Assembly: GCA_965531145.1 (NCBI GenBank)
Contig: CBESOE010000004.1
Coordinates: forward strand, 29,671-93,670
Source of the DNA: JAQAZP01 sp965531145
GTDB taxonomy: Bacteria; Acidobacteriota; JAQAZP01
DNA length: 64,000 bases
Reading direction: 5' to 3'
Shown here: positions 33,884 to 42,331 of the stretch, piece by piece
Position numbering within the stretch: position 1 is the stretch's first letter
How the letters are laid out: the number at the start of each line of letters is the position of its first letter
Translations under genes and position numbers: made by a program
Notes under the pieces: generated by a model
The model's input: only the letters and a program-made list of their open reading frames with translations
The model's database searches: none
What the model was told of the DNA's origin: nothing

Positions 33884-36163
33884 ATGTTCGACAAACCCAA
33901 CCGGCCCAGGGACCAGCACACCGGCAGCGACGTGCCGCCCGGTACCGATACCGCCCGGGAGGGGGGCGCCTTTCTGGTGGCCATCGCCGGGAACCCCAAC
34001 GTGGGCAAGACCACGGTCTTCAACCAGCTCACCGGTATGCGGCAGAAGGTGGGCAATTACCCTGGAATTACCGTCGAACGAAAGACCGGTTACCTCACCG
34101 CCCCGGACGGCCGGCGGATCGAGGTGGTTGACGTGCCCGGCACGTACAACCTCCACCCCAAGGCGCTGGACGAAGAGGTGGCCTACCGGGTGCTCATCGG
34201 GGCCATCGAAGGGGGCCGGGCGCCCGATCTGGCGGTCTGTGTCGTGGACGCGGCCAACCTGGAGCGAAACCTCTACCTCGTCTGCCAGATCCTCGACCTC
34301 GGGTTGCCCACCGTGGTGGCGCTGAACATGATGGACGCGGCCGAAGGGGCCGGGCTGAAGATCAACGTGGAGCGGTTGAGCCGTGAACTGCGGGTTCCGG
34401 TGATTCCCATGGTGGCCTCCAGGGGAACCGGTATTGCCGAGTTGAAAGATGCGGTGACCGGGTCGCCGCCGGCCTGCCCGCCACGGCGGTGGCACCTGGA
34501 ACCGCAGGTGCAGCAGGAGGTCGATGCCCTGGCCGACCGCCTGGGCCGCGAGCTGCCCGATCTGACCGAACCCCAGCGTTTTGTCGACGCGTTGCGCGCG
34601 GTGGCCCACGAGGGGGCCGCCTTCTTCGAGACCCACCACGACCAGGCCTTCTGGGAAGAGGTGAAGCGGGCCCGCGCCCGGCTGGAACAGGCCGGGGTGG
34701 CCTTTGAGCAGGCCGGGGTCAGCGGCCGCTACGCCTGGCTGTCACCGCTGGTCAGCAAGGTGGTCCGTCACCGCCGCGCCCCACGGCTCACCGGCAGCGA
34801 CCGGGTGGACGCGGTGGTGACCCACCCGGTGGCGGGGCCGCTGATCTTCCTCCTGCTGCTGATGCTGATCTTCCAGTCGGTGTTCACCGCCGCCGTGCCG
34901 TTGATGGACGGCATCGATTTCGGGGTGAGCGCCATCAGCGAGTGGCTGGAACGGGTCCTCCCCGCCGGCATGCTGACCAGTCTGCTGGTGGACGGGGTGG
35001 TGGCCGGATTCGGAGCGGTGGTGATCTTCCTGCCCCAGATTCTGATCCTCTTCTTCTTCCTCGGACTGATGGAGGACAGCGGCTACATGGCCCGGGCCGC
35101 CTTTATCATGGATCGGCTGATGCGGCGGTTCGGGATGAGCGGCCGCTCGGTGGTCCCCCTGGTCAGCTCCTTTGCCTGCGCCGTGCCGGGGATCATGGCC
35201 ACCCGGAACATCGAAAACCACCGCGACCGGCTGGTGACCATCCTGGTGGCGCCGCTGCTCACCTGCTCGGCTCGCCTGCCGGTCTACACGCTGCTCATCG
35301 GCGCCTTTGTCCCCCAGGCCTACTTCCTCGGCATCTTCGGCTACCAGGGCTCGGTACTGCTGAGCCTCTACCTGATGGGGATATTCTTCGCCGTGCTGGC
35401 CGGCGCCATCCTGCGCCGCTTCGTGCTCCGCGGCGAGCACACGCCCTTCATCATCGAGTTGCCCCCCTACCGGGCGCCCCGGCTCCGCGACGTCCTGTTC
35501 CAGATGATGGAACGGGCCTGGCTCTTTGTCACCCGCGCCGGTGCCATCATCGTCTCCATCAGTATCGTCCTCTGGTTCCTGGCCAGCTTCCCCGACCCGG
35601 GGAGCAAGCCGGGCCTGGAAGCGGCACGGGAGCAGTTGCTCTCGGCCCGCCAGGCGCAGAACGGGCCGGTCACCGATGCTGAAGCGACGGAGCTGGCGGC
35701 AGCGCTGGCCGGCCTTGACGGTGAGGAAGCTCGCTACCGGGTGGCCCACAGTTACATCGGCCGCATGGGGCGGCTGATCGAACCGGTGATCGCACCGCTG
35801 GGATTCGACTGGAAAATCGGCGTGGCCCTGATCTCCAGCTTCGCCGCCCGGGAGGTGGCGGTGAGCGCCCTGGGCACCATCTACAGCATCCAGGACGCGG
35901 ACGAGGGGAGCGAGAGCCTGCGCGAACGGATCCGCAACGACGTCAACCCGCGCACCGGCAAACCGGTGTTCACCCCGCTGGTGGCCTTCAGCCTGATGAT
36001 CTTCTACGTTCTGGCCTGCCTCTGCATGAGCACCCTGGCCATCGTCAAACGCGAGACCAACAGCTGGCGCTGGCCGCTGTTCATGCTCGGCTACATGACC
36101 GTGCTGGCCTACGTCGCCTCACTGGTCACCTTCCAGGGCGGCCGGCTGCTGGGATGGGGATAG
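33884..36163 (+). CDS. feoB: Ferrous iron transporter B
   Basis: This 759-residue protein imports Fe(II) across the inner membrane. A G domain comes first, with G1 GNPNVGKT (36-43), the EVVDVPGTYNLHP G3 region and a LNMMDAAE-type G4 region. After a helical linker (about 205-290) come the membrane domains with two Gate motifs; FACAVPGIMATR and FAAREVAVSALGTIYS are visible. Residues about 570-610 form a soluble insert between membrane segments. The N-terminus is about 30 residues longer than in many homologues. It follows feoA and precedes a FeoB-associated small protein by 8 nt. Confidence 0.97.
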   Translation: MFDKPNRPRDQHTGSDVPPGTDTAREGGAFLVAIAGNPNVGKTTVFNQLTGMRQKVGNYPGITVERKTGYLTAPDGRRIEVVDVPGTYNLHPKALDEEVAYRVLIGAIEGGRAPDLAVCVVDAANLERNLYLVCQILDLGLPTVVALNMMDAAEGAGLKINVERLSRELRVPVIPMVASRGTGIAELKDAVTGSPPACPPRRWHLEPQVQQEVDALADRLGRELPDLTEPQRFVDALRAVAHEGAAFFETHHDQAFWEEVKRARARLEQAGVAFEQAGVSGRYAWLSPLVSKVVRHRRAPRLTGSDRVDAVVTHPVAGPLIFLLLLMLIFQSVFTAAVPLMDGIDFGVSAISEWLERVLPAGMLTSLLVDGVVAGFGAVVIFLPQILILFFFLGLMEDSGYMARAAFIMDRLMRRFGMSGRSVVPLVSSFACAVPGIMATRNIENHRDRLVTILVAPLLTCSARLPVYTLLIGAFVPQAYFLGIFGYQGSVLLSLYLMGIFFAVLAGAILRRFVLRGEHTPFIIELPPYRAPRLRDVLFQMMERAWLFVTRAGAIIVSISIVLWFLASFPDPGSKPGLEAAREQLLSARQAQNGPVTDAEATELAAALAGLDGEEARYRVAHSYIGRMGRLIEPVIAPLGFDWKIGVALISSFAAREVAVSALGTIYSIQDADEGSESLRERIRNDVNPRTGKPVFTPLVAFSLMIFYVLACLCMSTLAIVKRETNSWRWPLFMLGYMTVLAYVASLVTFQGGRLLGWG

Positions 36164-36171
36164 GTGTAACA

Positions 36172-36384
36172 ATGGACCTGCAGTTTCTTGCCGTGCTGGT
36201 CATCGTGGCCCTGGCCGCTCTCTACGCCGGCTGGCGTTTCCTGCGGCAGTTCTTCCGGGCGGACGACGAAGCGGCGGCCTGCGCCAAATGCCCTGCAGCC
36301 CAGCCCGATTTCTTCAGCGCTACCGGCGGTGAAGCACCAGCACCGTCGAGTGACGAGCCACCGTCAGACGAGCCCCGGCCGTGA
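36172..36384 (+). CDS. FeoB-associated small membrane protein with CxxC
   Basis: The 70-residue protein has one N-terminal membrane segment (about 4-22, FLAVLVIVALAALYAGWRFL) and a short cytoplasmic tail with CAKCP. FeoB-associated Cys-rich proteins of this size and layout often follow feoB and may form part of the Fe(II) uptake complex. ATG 36172 lies 8 nt after the feoB stop. The last 65 nt overlap the 3' end of the convergent methyltransferase gene. Confidence 0.75.
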   Translation: MDLQFLAVLVIVALAALYAGWRFLRQFFRADDEAAACAKCPAAQPDFFSATGGEAPAPSSDEPPSDEPRP

Positions 36385-37330
36385 ATCCCGCATCGCCCAG
36401 CCAGCCGAGCACCTCTTCCTCACTGTAGGACCGGCCATCTTCGGTGCCCACCAGCATGTTGATGCTGAACACCGCCGGCCAGAGCGGGCCGGTGCGGTCC
36501 TTCTCCACGAAAAAGTCCTTGAGGATCAGCCGCCCCTCCGGCTCCAGCGACCGGTGGATCCGGCCAAACAGGCCCTTGTTCTCTTCCGGCCCCAGAGAGT
36601 GGATGATGTTGGAGAGCAGCGCCAGCTGGTTGCCGCCCGGCAGCTCGTCGCCCAGGTAATCCCCACCCACGGCACTGACCCGCTCCCCGAGGCCGCGGGC
36701 CGCAATCTGTTCCCCGGCGATGGGCACCACCTCGGGCAGGTCGAAGACCACGGCGTGGAGTTCCGGATTGTACTCGGCGAACTGCAGGGCATAGGTACCC
36801 GGACCGCCACCCACATCGAGCATGGTCATGGGTCCCCGGGGGTCGAGGGCCCGCACCAGTTCCCGGGCACCCTGGGCGCCGATGTTGGCCATACCGAGGA
36901 TGAAGTCCCGCCGCGCCCCCTCATCCTCACGGGCACCGGGCACGTCCACCCGTGGCACCGGCCGGCCGCTGATCACCACGTCGGTGAGCTTTGACCAGCG
37001 GTGCCACAGCCGCTCGTGGTGGCCGAGGATATCCCCCACATAGTAAGGGCCGCCGGGAACCAGGTAGTCTTCACGGCCGGGTGAGACACGGTAGCGCCCC
37101 CCCTCCTTGGCCACGAACCCCATGGCGCAGAGGGCATCGAGCAGCATGGCACAGGCCCGCGGGTCGGCACCCGCCGCCCCGGCCACTTCTCCGGCCTCCA
37201 CCGGTCCCTGCTCTCCGAGAATGCCGAACAGGCCGAGACGGATCGCGGTGAGCAGAATACGGGATTCCATATACTTCGAGCCGACGGAGGTGATGGCCTC
37301 GATGTCGAGACGTGCTTTGTGACTGGTCAT
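36320..37330 (-). CDS. SAM-dependent O-methyltransferase (PF00891-like)
   Basis: The 336-residue protein has an N-terminal winged-helix dimerisation domain (about 10-100) and a Rossmann-like methyltransferase domain with motif I MLDVGGGPGTYA, FDLPEVV after the second strand, and a C-terminal DAGF segment. This is the layout of plant/bacterial small-molecule O-methyltransferases. The substrate is unknown. ATG 37330 has GGGAG 7 nt upstream and follows two other in-frame ATGs. The gene is divergent from the DtxR-family regulator and may share its control region. Its end overlaps the FeoB-associated gene by 65 nt. Confidence 0.85.
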   Translation of the reverse strand: MTSHKARLDIEAITSVGSKYMESRILLTAIRLGLFGILGEQGPVEAGEVAGAAGADPRACAMLLDALCAMGFVAKEGGRYRVSPGREDYLVPGGPYYVGDILGHHERLWHRWSKLTDVVISGRPVPRVDVPGAREDEGARRDFILGMANIGAQGARELVRALDPRGPMTMLDVGGGPGTYALQFAEYNPELHAVVFDLPEVVPIAGEQIAARGLGERVSAVGGDYLGDELPGGNQLALLSNIIHSLGPEENKGLFGRIHRSLEPEGRLILKDFFVEKDRTGPLWPAVFSINMLVGTEDGRSYSEEEVLGWLGDAGFTAGARLTVARHSTVLVLHRR

Positions 37331-37436
37331 ATCCATCTCCCATCCTGAATGTCGTTTTGAACGAGACAACTGACAGTACCCGCTCCGGATTTCAAAGGCA
37401 ATACCAGCCGGCCATCCTCCCCCGGACCTTCCGTTC

Positions 37437-37482
37437 TTGACAATTATCGTGATGGATGTATATTTCTTAGGCAAGCCTTAAA
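37437..37482 (+). promoter_or_regulatory. Promoter and candidate metal box of the DtxR-family gene
   Basis: TTGACA (37437-37442), a 16-nt spacer and TATATT (37459-37464) form a near-consensus promoter. TTAGGCAAGCCTTAA (37467-37481), a near-palindrome like IdeR/DtxR boxes, lies at the expected transcription start. The same composite (box then AAAAT...TTGGGG) occurs at feoA, so the regulator probably represses both itself and feoAB when iron is bound. Confidence 0.7.
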
Positions 37483-37511
37483 ATGTTGGGGAGATTTGCC
37501 GGAGGATCGCC

Positions 37512-38015
37512 ATGGCCAGGGAAGAATCACTCAGTGCCAGCCTCGAAGACTACCTGGAGGCCATCTTCCTCATCATTGCCGAAAAAAAGGTGGCCCGGTC
37601 CAAGGACATCACCAAAAAACTGGGGGTGAGCGGGGCCTCGGTCACCGGTGCTCTGCGGGCCCTGGGCGAACGCGGCCTGATCAACTACGCCCCCTACGAC
37701 GTGATCACCCTCACCGACCACGGCGAGGAACTGGCCCGGAACATCGTCCTGCGCCACGATACGTTGAAGAACTTCTTCCACAAGATCCTCTTCATCGACG
37801 AGGCCGAAGCGGAACGCTCCGCCTGCGAAATGGAGCACTCCCTCTCCCGCCCCATCCTGCACCGCATGGTTTCCTTCATCGAGTTCATGGAGAACTGCCC
37901 GCTGGCCGGCGTGGAGTGGGCCGAGGGCATCGGCTTCCGCTGCTCCCACGGCGAGAGGATCGAAAACTGCCAGCGCTGTCAGGAAGAGTGGAAGGAAAAG
38001 GAACCGGACGCCTGA
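37512..38015 (+). CDS. DtxR/IdeR-family metal-dependent transcriptional regulator
   Basis: The 167-residue protein has an N-terminal winged helix (about 8-70, with SKDITKKLGVSGASVTGALRAL as recognition region) and a dimerisation/metal domain containing LRHDTLKNFF and SACEMEHSLS, whose Cys-x-x-Glu-His matches the iron site of DtxR-type proteins. There is no C-terminal SH3 domain; instead the tail holds Cys-His and Cys-x2-Cys (CSHGERIENCQRC). It likely represses genes when Fe(II) is plentiful. The ATG follows GGAGGATCGCC. Feo genes lie 1 kb away, and matched operator-like boxes sit at both promoters. Confidence 0.9.
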   Translation: MAREESLSASLEDYLEAIFLIIAEKKVARSKDITKKLGVSGASVTGALRALGERGLINYAPYDVITLTDHGEELARNIVLRHDTLKNFFHKILFIDEAEAERSACEMEHSLSRPILHRMVSFIEFMENCPLAGVEWAEGIGFRCSHGERIENCQRCQEEWKEKEPDA

Positions 38016-38058
38016 GTGTACTGCCCCCTCCCTGACCTGCTCAATCCATCACAGTTTG

Positions 38059-38285
38059 CTATGGATCAGTGCCCGATTCCGCGTGGACGATGCAGTTCCC
38101 GATTGCCGTGCTGCCGGTGATGGTGAATCCCCGAACCAGGACCCCGCCGGTGGTCCAGTAAATTCCCGGCTGGCTGCCGCCCTGGCAGTCGATGGTGCAG
38201 GCGGACGGGCCATCCTTCAACCGGAGGGTGATGCGGCGGAGAGCAACAGGCAGAGGGCGGACAAGAAAATCACGAACCGGATCAT
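38059..38285 (-). pseudogene. Remnant of an exported right-handed beta-helix protein gene
   Basis: From ATG 38285, preceded by AGAGGAG, the frame reads a perfect signal peptide (MIRFVIFLSALCLLLSAA) and then stops after 22 codons. In the next frame, from about position 38240, the sequence continues as ITLRLKDGPSACTIDCQGG...GFTITGSTAIGNCI. That is typical of beta-helix repeats such as those reading ITLRSENGPDNCVIDCQG in full-length proteins. The usual region between signal peptide and first helix coil is missing, so a deletion with frameshift probably killed the gene, and most of its 3' part is also gone. Confidence 0.6.
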
Positions 38286-38399
38286 GGTGGCTGTCTCCTC
38301 TGATGAATACGGATGAGAGCACACCGGTAGAGCACGGCGTATCGATATCATTGACTTCAATATAGGTGGATTTTCAGGATTCGGCAACCAGAGCCCGGC

Positions 38400-41297
38400 T
38401 CACGTCTCCCACCGCCAGCTGCCCAGGGCCAGCCCCGCCACGATGTACGCCATGAGGTTCAGCGAGAACCAGTAGAGCCCGTCGAAGAGCAGCATGCTCA
38501 GCGAGAGGCCGGCCAGGCCGTAGATCATCGCCGTGGCCAGCTGGCGCCCCTCCTCGTCGGGGCAGGAGGACCGGCGGGTGAGGAGCGAGCGGAAAAGGAA
38601 CCAGAGGAAGAGCAGGAAGAGGAGCGCCCCGGTGACCCCGGTCTCGGCGGCGATGCGGATCATCATGTTGTCCGGGGTGTTGTATTGCTCGTGGAGGAAC
38701 TCCTTGCCCTTGTGGCCGCCAAAGTTCAACGCCTCCCGGGAGTAGTTGCCCGGCCCCACACCCAGCAGGGGGTTGGCGGCAGTCATGGCCAGACCGCTCT
38801 GCCAGCCGGCCAGCCGCTGGACCACCGCCGCCGACCGTGAGATGGAGCCGAGGTCGACAAAGCGGTCCCGCAACTGGTCGCGGGCCGTGCCGGAAACCAG
38901 GGCCAGCCCGCCCAGGGACAGGACCAGGAGGACGGCACCCGCGACCAGCAGCAGCAGCTTGCGCCGGCCGAGGAAAACAGCGGCAAAGAGGGCGAGGATG
39001 ACCAGCGCCCCGCGGGAGAAGGTGAGCACCAGGGCCGCCAGGATCACCAGCGACCAGGCGCTCCAGAAAATGCGGGACAGATAACAGGCGCCCTTGCGCC
39101 AGCCGAGCCACACCCCCAGGGGCAGAACCAGCAGAAGAAAGGTGGCCAGGGCGATGGGCACCACAAAGGTGGAGGCCGCGCGGAAGATCGGCACCTCGAA
39201 GTAGAACGGGGCATAGACCTTGAGAATGTTGTGCAGCAGCGGGTTGTAGCCCAGGGCATACTCGGCGACGGCCAGCAGCGAAACGGCCGTGGCCGAGAGG
39301 ACCAGCGCCCGCAGCAGCAGCCCTGTTCCACGCCATGTTCCCGAGGAGGCGAGAATCAGCAGCAGGACCAGTGCGGGGAGGACAAAGAAGAGAATCGTCT
39401 GCAGGCTGGGCAGGGACCAGGCGGAGAAGAGGCTGCCGGCAAGGGCCACGAGGAGAAAAAGACCGAAAGAGATCAGGGCCCGCCGGGCCTGGACACCACC
39501 GGGCTCTTCTTCCGCGGGGAACCAGAGCCGGCGGCCCAGGAGCAGACGGAAAGGCACCAGCAGAAGCAGCAGCAGGTGCAGCGGGGTGAAGCTGATCCCG
39601 CCAACCCAGGTGCGCATGCCGCTGTAGTGTTCGAAGGGGAAGCAGGCGGCCAGGGCCACGAGCAGGATCAGCAGCAGCCGGTACGGGGTAACGGTCAGGG
39701 CGGAACCGGGAACGGTGCCTCCCTGACGGCGCAACCTGCCGATGAGCGGCAGGATCAGCAACAGGGCCACGGCCGTCTGGAGCCACTGGCCCCAGTCCAG
39801 GCCCAGGGGCCGGGCGCGGCAGAGCTGCAGCACCGGTGCCTTGACCAGCCGGACCCGCTGAACACCGGTCCGCACAGGGTGGTTGGCCGGTTCCAGGCGC
39901 AGCCGGGTGATCTCCCCCTCCCACAGCGGGTGGGATCCGACATCGAGGTAGTAGATCTCGTCTCCGCCGTAACGGTTGAGGCGGAACTGGATGGAGCGGC
40001 GGCGGCTGAACCTCGGGTCGCTGCCGGTGGCCCAGTAGAAGCGCCCCTCCCCCACCCCGCTGTTCACCCGGCCCATGACTTCGATCAAGTCCACATCCCC
40101 GGCCCGGATCTTCTGCTGCTTCGCGGTGATCAGTCCGTCTCCGGGCAAGGCCAGGTCAAGCAGGGCAAATCCGCTCTCCAGCACCGGCGGCGGCTGGTTC
40201 TTCCGCGGCTGCCAGCCCTGCCAGCCCCGCTCCTCGGTGAACACCCATTCCGCGGCAAAGGGGCCGATGAACTCCTCGTCGCCGGCCCGCGCCCTGGCAG
40301 CGTTCCTCTTGGTCTCCAGTACCCAGTCGGTCTGCAGGGCCATGGCGTCGAGGTGCAGGCTGAGCCTCCCCTGGTTGACCGGCAACTCCAGTAACTCCAC
40401 CCGCACGGCCCGCGGTGCGACGACCTCCGGCAGCCGGCGGCGGCTGTAGAAAGAACGACCGAGGCAAATGATGCCGGGGATCGTCTTCCACAATCCGGGG
40501 AGGGAGATATCGGCACAATCGAGGCCGTTGACCAGTTGGATCTCGGTCTCCCCGCCCTCGGCATCCTCGATCACCAGCCGGGCCACGGCCTGACCGAACT
40601 CGATGCCAAAGGTATCGTTGAGCGATGACGAGATCTCGATGGCCCGGCAGGGGGGGAACCCGGGGGTGGGGATCCTGGTGGCCGGCTGCCCGGCGGTCAG
40701 GGTGATCAGCTGGTTCTGGGGCACCGGCTTGAAGTGCATGAACGCTTCCCGCCGGTCGTCCGACTCCTCCGCACCGGTGACCCGGATCGACTCCAGGGCC
40801 AGGGTTCCCTGCTCCATAATTGGATCGAAACGGAGCTGGTCGATGGTCCCCCGCCACCAGGGCGAGCGGCCCACCTCGACGCGGCAGGTCTGCTGGACAC
40901 CATCCAGCACCACCCGGAAGTAAGCACTTTTCCTGCTGCTCCAGCCCTGGTCACCCGGGTTCATCCAGAAGAGCTGGCCCACGGTGGCATCCCGCCCCAG
41001 CCGGCCCCTGGCGGCCAGTCGCATCAGTACCAGCGAGGCCTGGTCGGCGTCGAGGGCGAGGCCGGGCCGGGTGATCAGGTAGGGATCTTCCCCGGGCACT
41101 GTGTAGACCGGCATTCCCCCGATCTCACCCGCTGCGGAGGGTTCCAGTTGCTGGACATACTCGAACCGGCTGAAAGAGGGATCCTCCGCGGCTGACCAGG
41201 ACCAGAATGGTGCCGGCCCGGGTTCATTCTGCGCCAGAGCGGGAATGGAGAGAGAGGTCAATACGGCGCACAGGGCCATGAGCAGCAGTCTTCTCAT
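38400..41297 (-). CDS. O-antigen ligase/polymerase-like membrane protein with large N-terminal domain
   Basis: This 965-residue protein has a signal sequence, an extracytoplasmic region of about 475 residues, and then 10-12 membrane segments (about 505-965). The membrane part carries the Wzy_C/O-antigen ligase signature loop NPLLGVGPGNYSREALNF followed by ETGVTGALLF. It should transfer or polymerise lipid-linked glycans on the periplasmic face. The soluble part contains two related halves (about 28-175 and 345-500), each with a RF or LF-W segment and ending in a strand pair around RLRLEP or RFDP, probably beta-sandwiches. It is the last gene of the operon and overlaps the GT2 gene by 4 nt. 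Confidence 0.82.
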   Translation of the reverse strand: MRRLLLMALCAVLTSLSIPALAQNEPGPAPFWSWSAAEDPSFSRFEYVQQLEPSAAGEIGGMPVYTVPGEDPYLITRPGLALDADQASLVLMRLAARGRLGRDATVGQLFWMNPGDQGWSSRKSAYFRVVLDGVQQTCRVEVGRSPWWRGTIDQLRFDPIMEQGTLALESIRVTGAEESDDRREAFMHFKPVPQNQLITLTAGQPATRIPTPGFPPCRAIEISSSLNDTFGIEFGQAVARLVIEDAEGGETEIQLVNGLDCADISLPGLWKTIPGIICLGRSFYSRRRLPEVVAPRAVRVELLELPVNQGRLSLHLDAMALQTDWVLETKRNAARARAGDEEFIGPFAAEWVFTEERGWQGWQPRKNQPPPVLESGFALLDLALPGDGLITAKQQKIRAGDVDLIEVMGRVNSGVGEGRFYWATGSDPRFSRRRSIQFRLNRYGGDEIYYLDVGSHPLWEGEITRLRLEPANHPVRTGVQRVRLVKAPVLQLCRARPLGLDWGQWLQTAVALLLILPLIGRLRRQGGTVPGSALTVTPYRLLLILLVALAACFPFEHYSGMRTWVGGISFTPLHLLLLLLVPFRLLLGRRLWFPAEEEPGGVQARRALISFGLFLLVALAGSLFSAWSLPSLQTILFFVLPALVLLLILASSGTWRGTGLLLRALVLSATAVSLLAVAEYALGYNPLLHNILKVYAPFYFEVPIFRAASTFVVPIALATFLLLVLPLGVWLGWRKGACYLSRIFWSAWSLVILAALVLTFSRGALVILALFAAVFLGRRKLLLLVAGAVLLVLSLGGLALVSGTARDQLRDRFVDLGSISRSAAVVQRLAGWQSGLAMTAANPLLGVGPGNYSREALNFGGHKGKEFLHEQYNTPDNMMIRIAAETGVTGALLFLLFLWFLFRSLLTRRSSCPDEEGRQLATAMIYGLAGLSLSMLLFDGLYWFSLNLMAYIVAGLALGSWRWET

Positions 41298-42331
41298 CGA
41301 CCACCTCCACCAAGGAAAGGCCGGAAGCGAAAGAACCCGGCAGCCATGCCGGCCAGCAGCGCCAGGGCGCGCAGTCCCAGCAGGAACGGCGAGGCCAGGG
41401 CCAGCAGCGGGTCCCGGCGCAGCGTGGCCGCGGCAAAGGGGACCGTGGCCGCTATAAAAATCACCAGGAAGAGCAGTGACAGCAAAGCTGCCGGCGGGTA
41501 GACCAGGGCGGCGGCCAGCGTGGCCAGAGCCCCGGCCGCGGCGGCCAGCTGGGCCTTCAATGTCCGCGGGGTGTAGCTGTCCCCGGCAGCCTTGCCCGGG
41601 TAACGGCGGTAGACCTTCATCCGCCAGTAGCCACGGCTCACCTTCAACCTGACATACCCGGCCAGCGAGGCCCGGTGCCGGTGCTCCACCACCGCCGCCG
41701 GGGCAAAGACCATCCGGTGACCGGCAGCGGCAATGCGGTAGGAGAGATCAACGTCCTCGTTGTTGGGCACCGGGAAGCTGGTGTCGAACCCGCCCACCTC
41801 TTCCAGCACCAGCCGGCGAAACGCCGCGGCATAGGTGTCGACAAAGTCGATGGAGTCGAGGCGGGCCATCAGGCGATACCGTTCCTCGAATTCAGCCTGG
41901 GCAAACCTGGCGGCCAGCGAGCGCTGGGCCGTACGGTAGGTGCCTTTCACCCCGCCCACCTCCGGGTCCTCCAGCAGGGGGCGGCAGATCTCGGCCACCC
42001 AGCGCTGGTCGGGAATGCAGTCGGCATCGGTGAAGAGCACCAGATCTCCCCGGGCCGCCTCGATACCGGCGTTGCGGGCCACGGCCGGACCACCCCGGGT
42101 GCCCAGGCCGATTACCCGCAGCGCCTCGCCCCCGGCCTCCCGGGCCGCACGGGCCGTGCCGTCGGTGGAGCCATCGTCCACCACCAGCAGTTCCACCCGG
42201 CCGGGCAGATCCTGCTGGCCGGCCAGGGCGCGGACACAGAGCGGCAGCCGGTCCGCGGCATTGAACACCGGCACCACCACCGAGATCAGCGGTGCGGAAG
42301 TATCCTGCTGTTCGGCTGTGCTGGTCATCAT
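41294..42331 (-). CDS. Family 2 glycosyltransferase (membrane-associated)
   Basis: The 345-residue protein has a GT-A fold with PLISVVVPVFNAADRLP, VVDDGSTDG, the DXD-like TDADC (101-105) that binds the sugar-nucleotide metal, and VPNNEDVDLSYRIAAAGHRM. Two or three hydrophobic segments at the C-terminus should anchor it to the inner membrane. It probably adds a sugar to a lipid-linked glycan. The start overlaps the radical SAM gene at ATGATGA; ATG 42331 or 42328 may be used. It overlaps the ligase gene by 4 nt. Confidence 0.92.
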   Translation of the reverse strand: MMTSTAEQQDTSAPLISVVVPVFNAADRLPLCVRALAGQQDLPGRVELLVVDDGSTDGTARAAREAGGEALRVIGLGTRGGPAVARNAGIEAARGDLVLFTDADCIPDQRWVAEICRPLLEDPEVGGVKGTYRTAQRSLAARFAQAEFEERYRLMARLDSIDFVDTYAAAFRRLVLEEVGGFDTSFPVPNNEDVDLSYRIAAAGHRMVFAPAAVVEHRHRASLAGYVRLKVSRGYWRMKVYRRYPGKAAGDSYTPRTLKAQLAAAAGALATLAAALVYPPAALLSLLFLVIFIAATVPFAAATLRRDPLLALASPFLLGLRALALLAGMAAGFFRFRPFLGGGGR

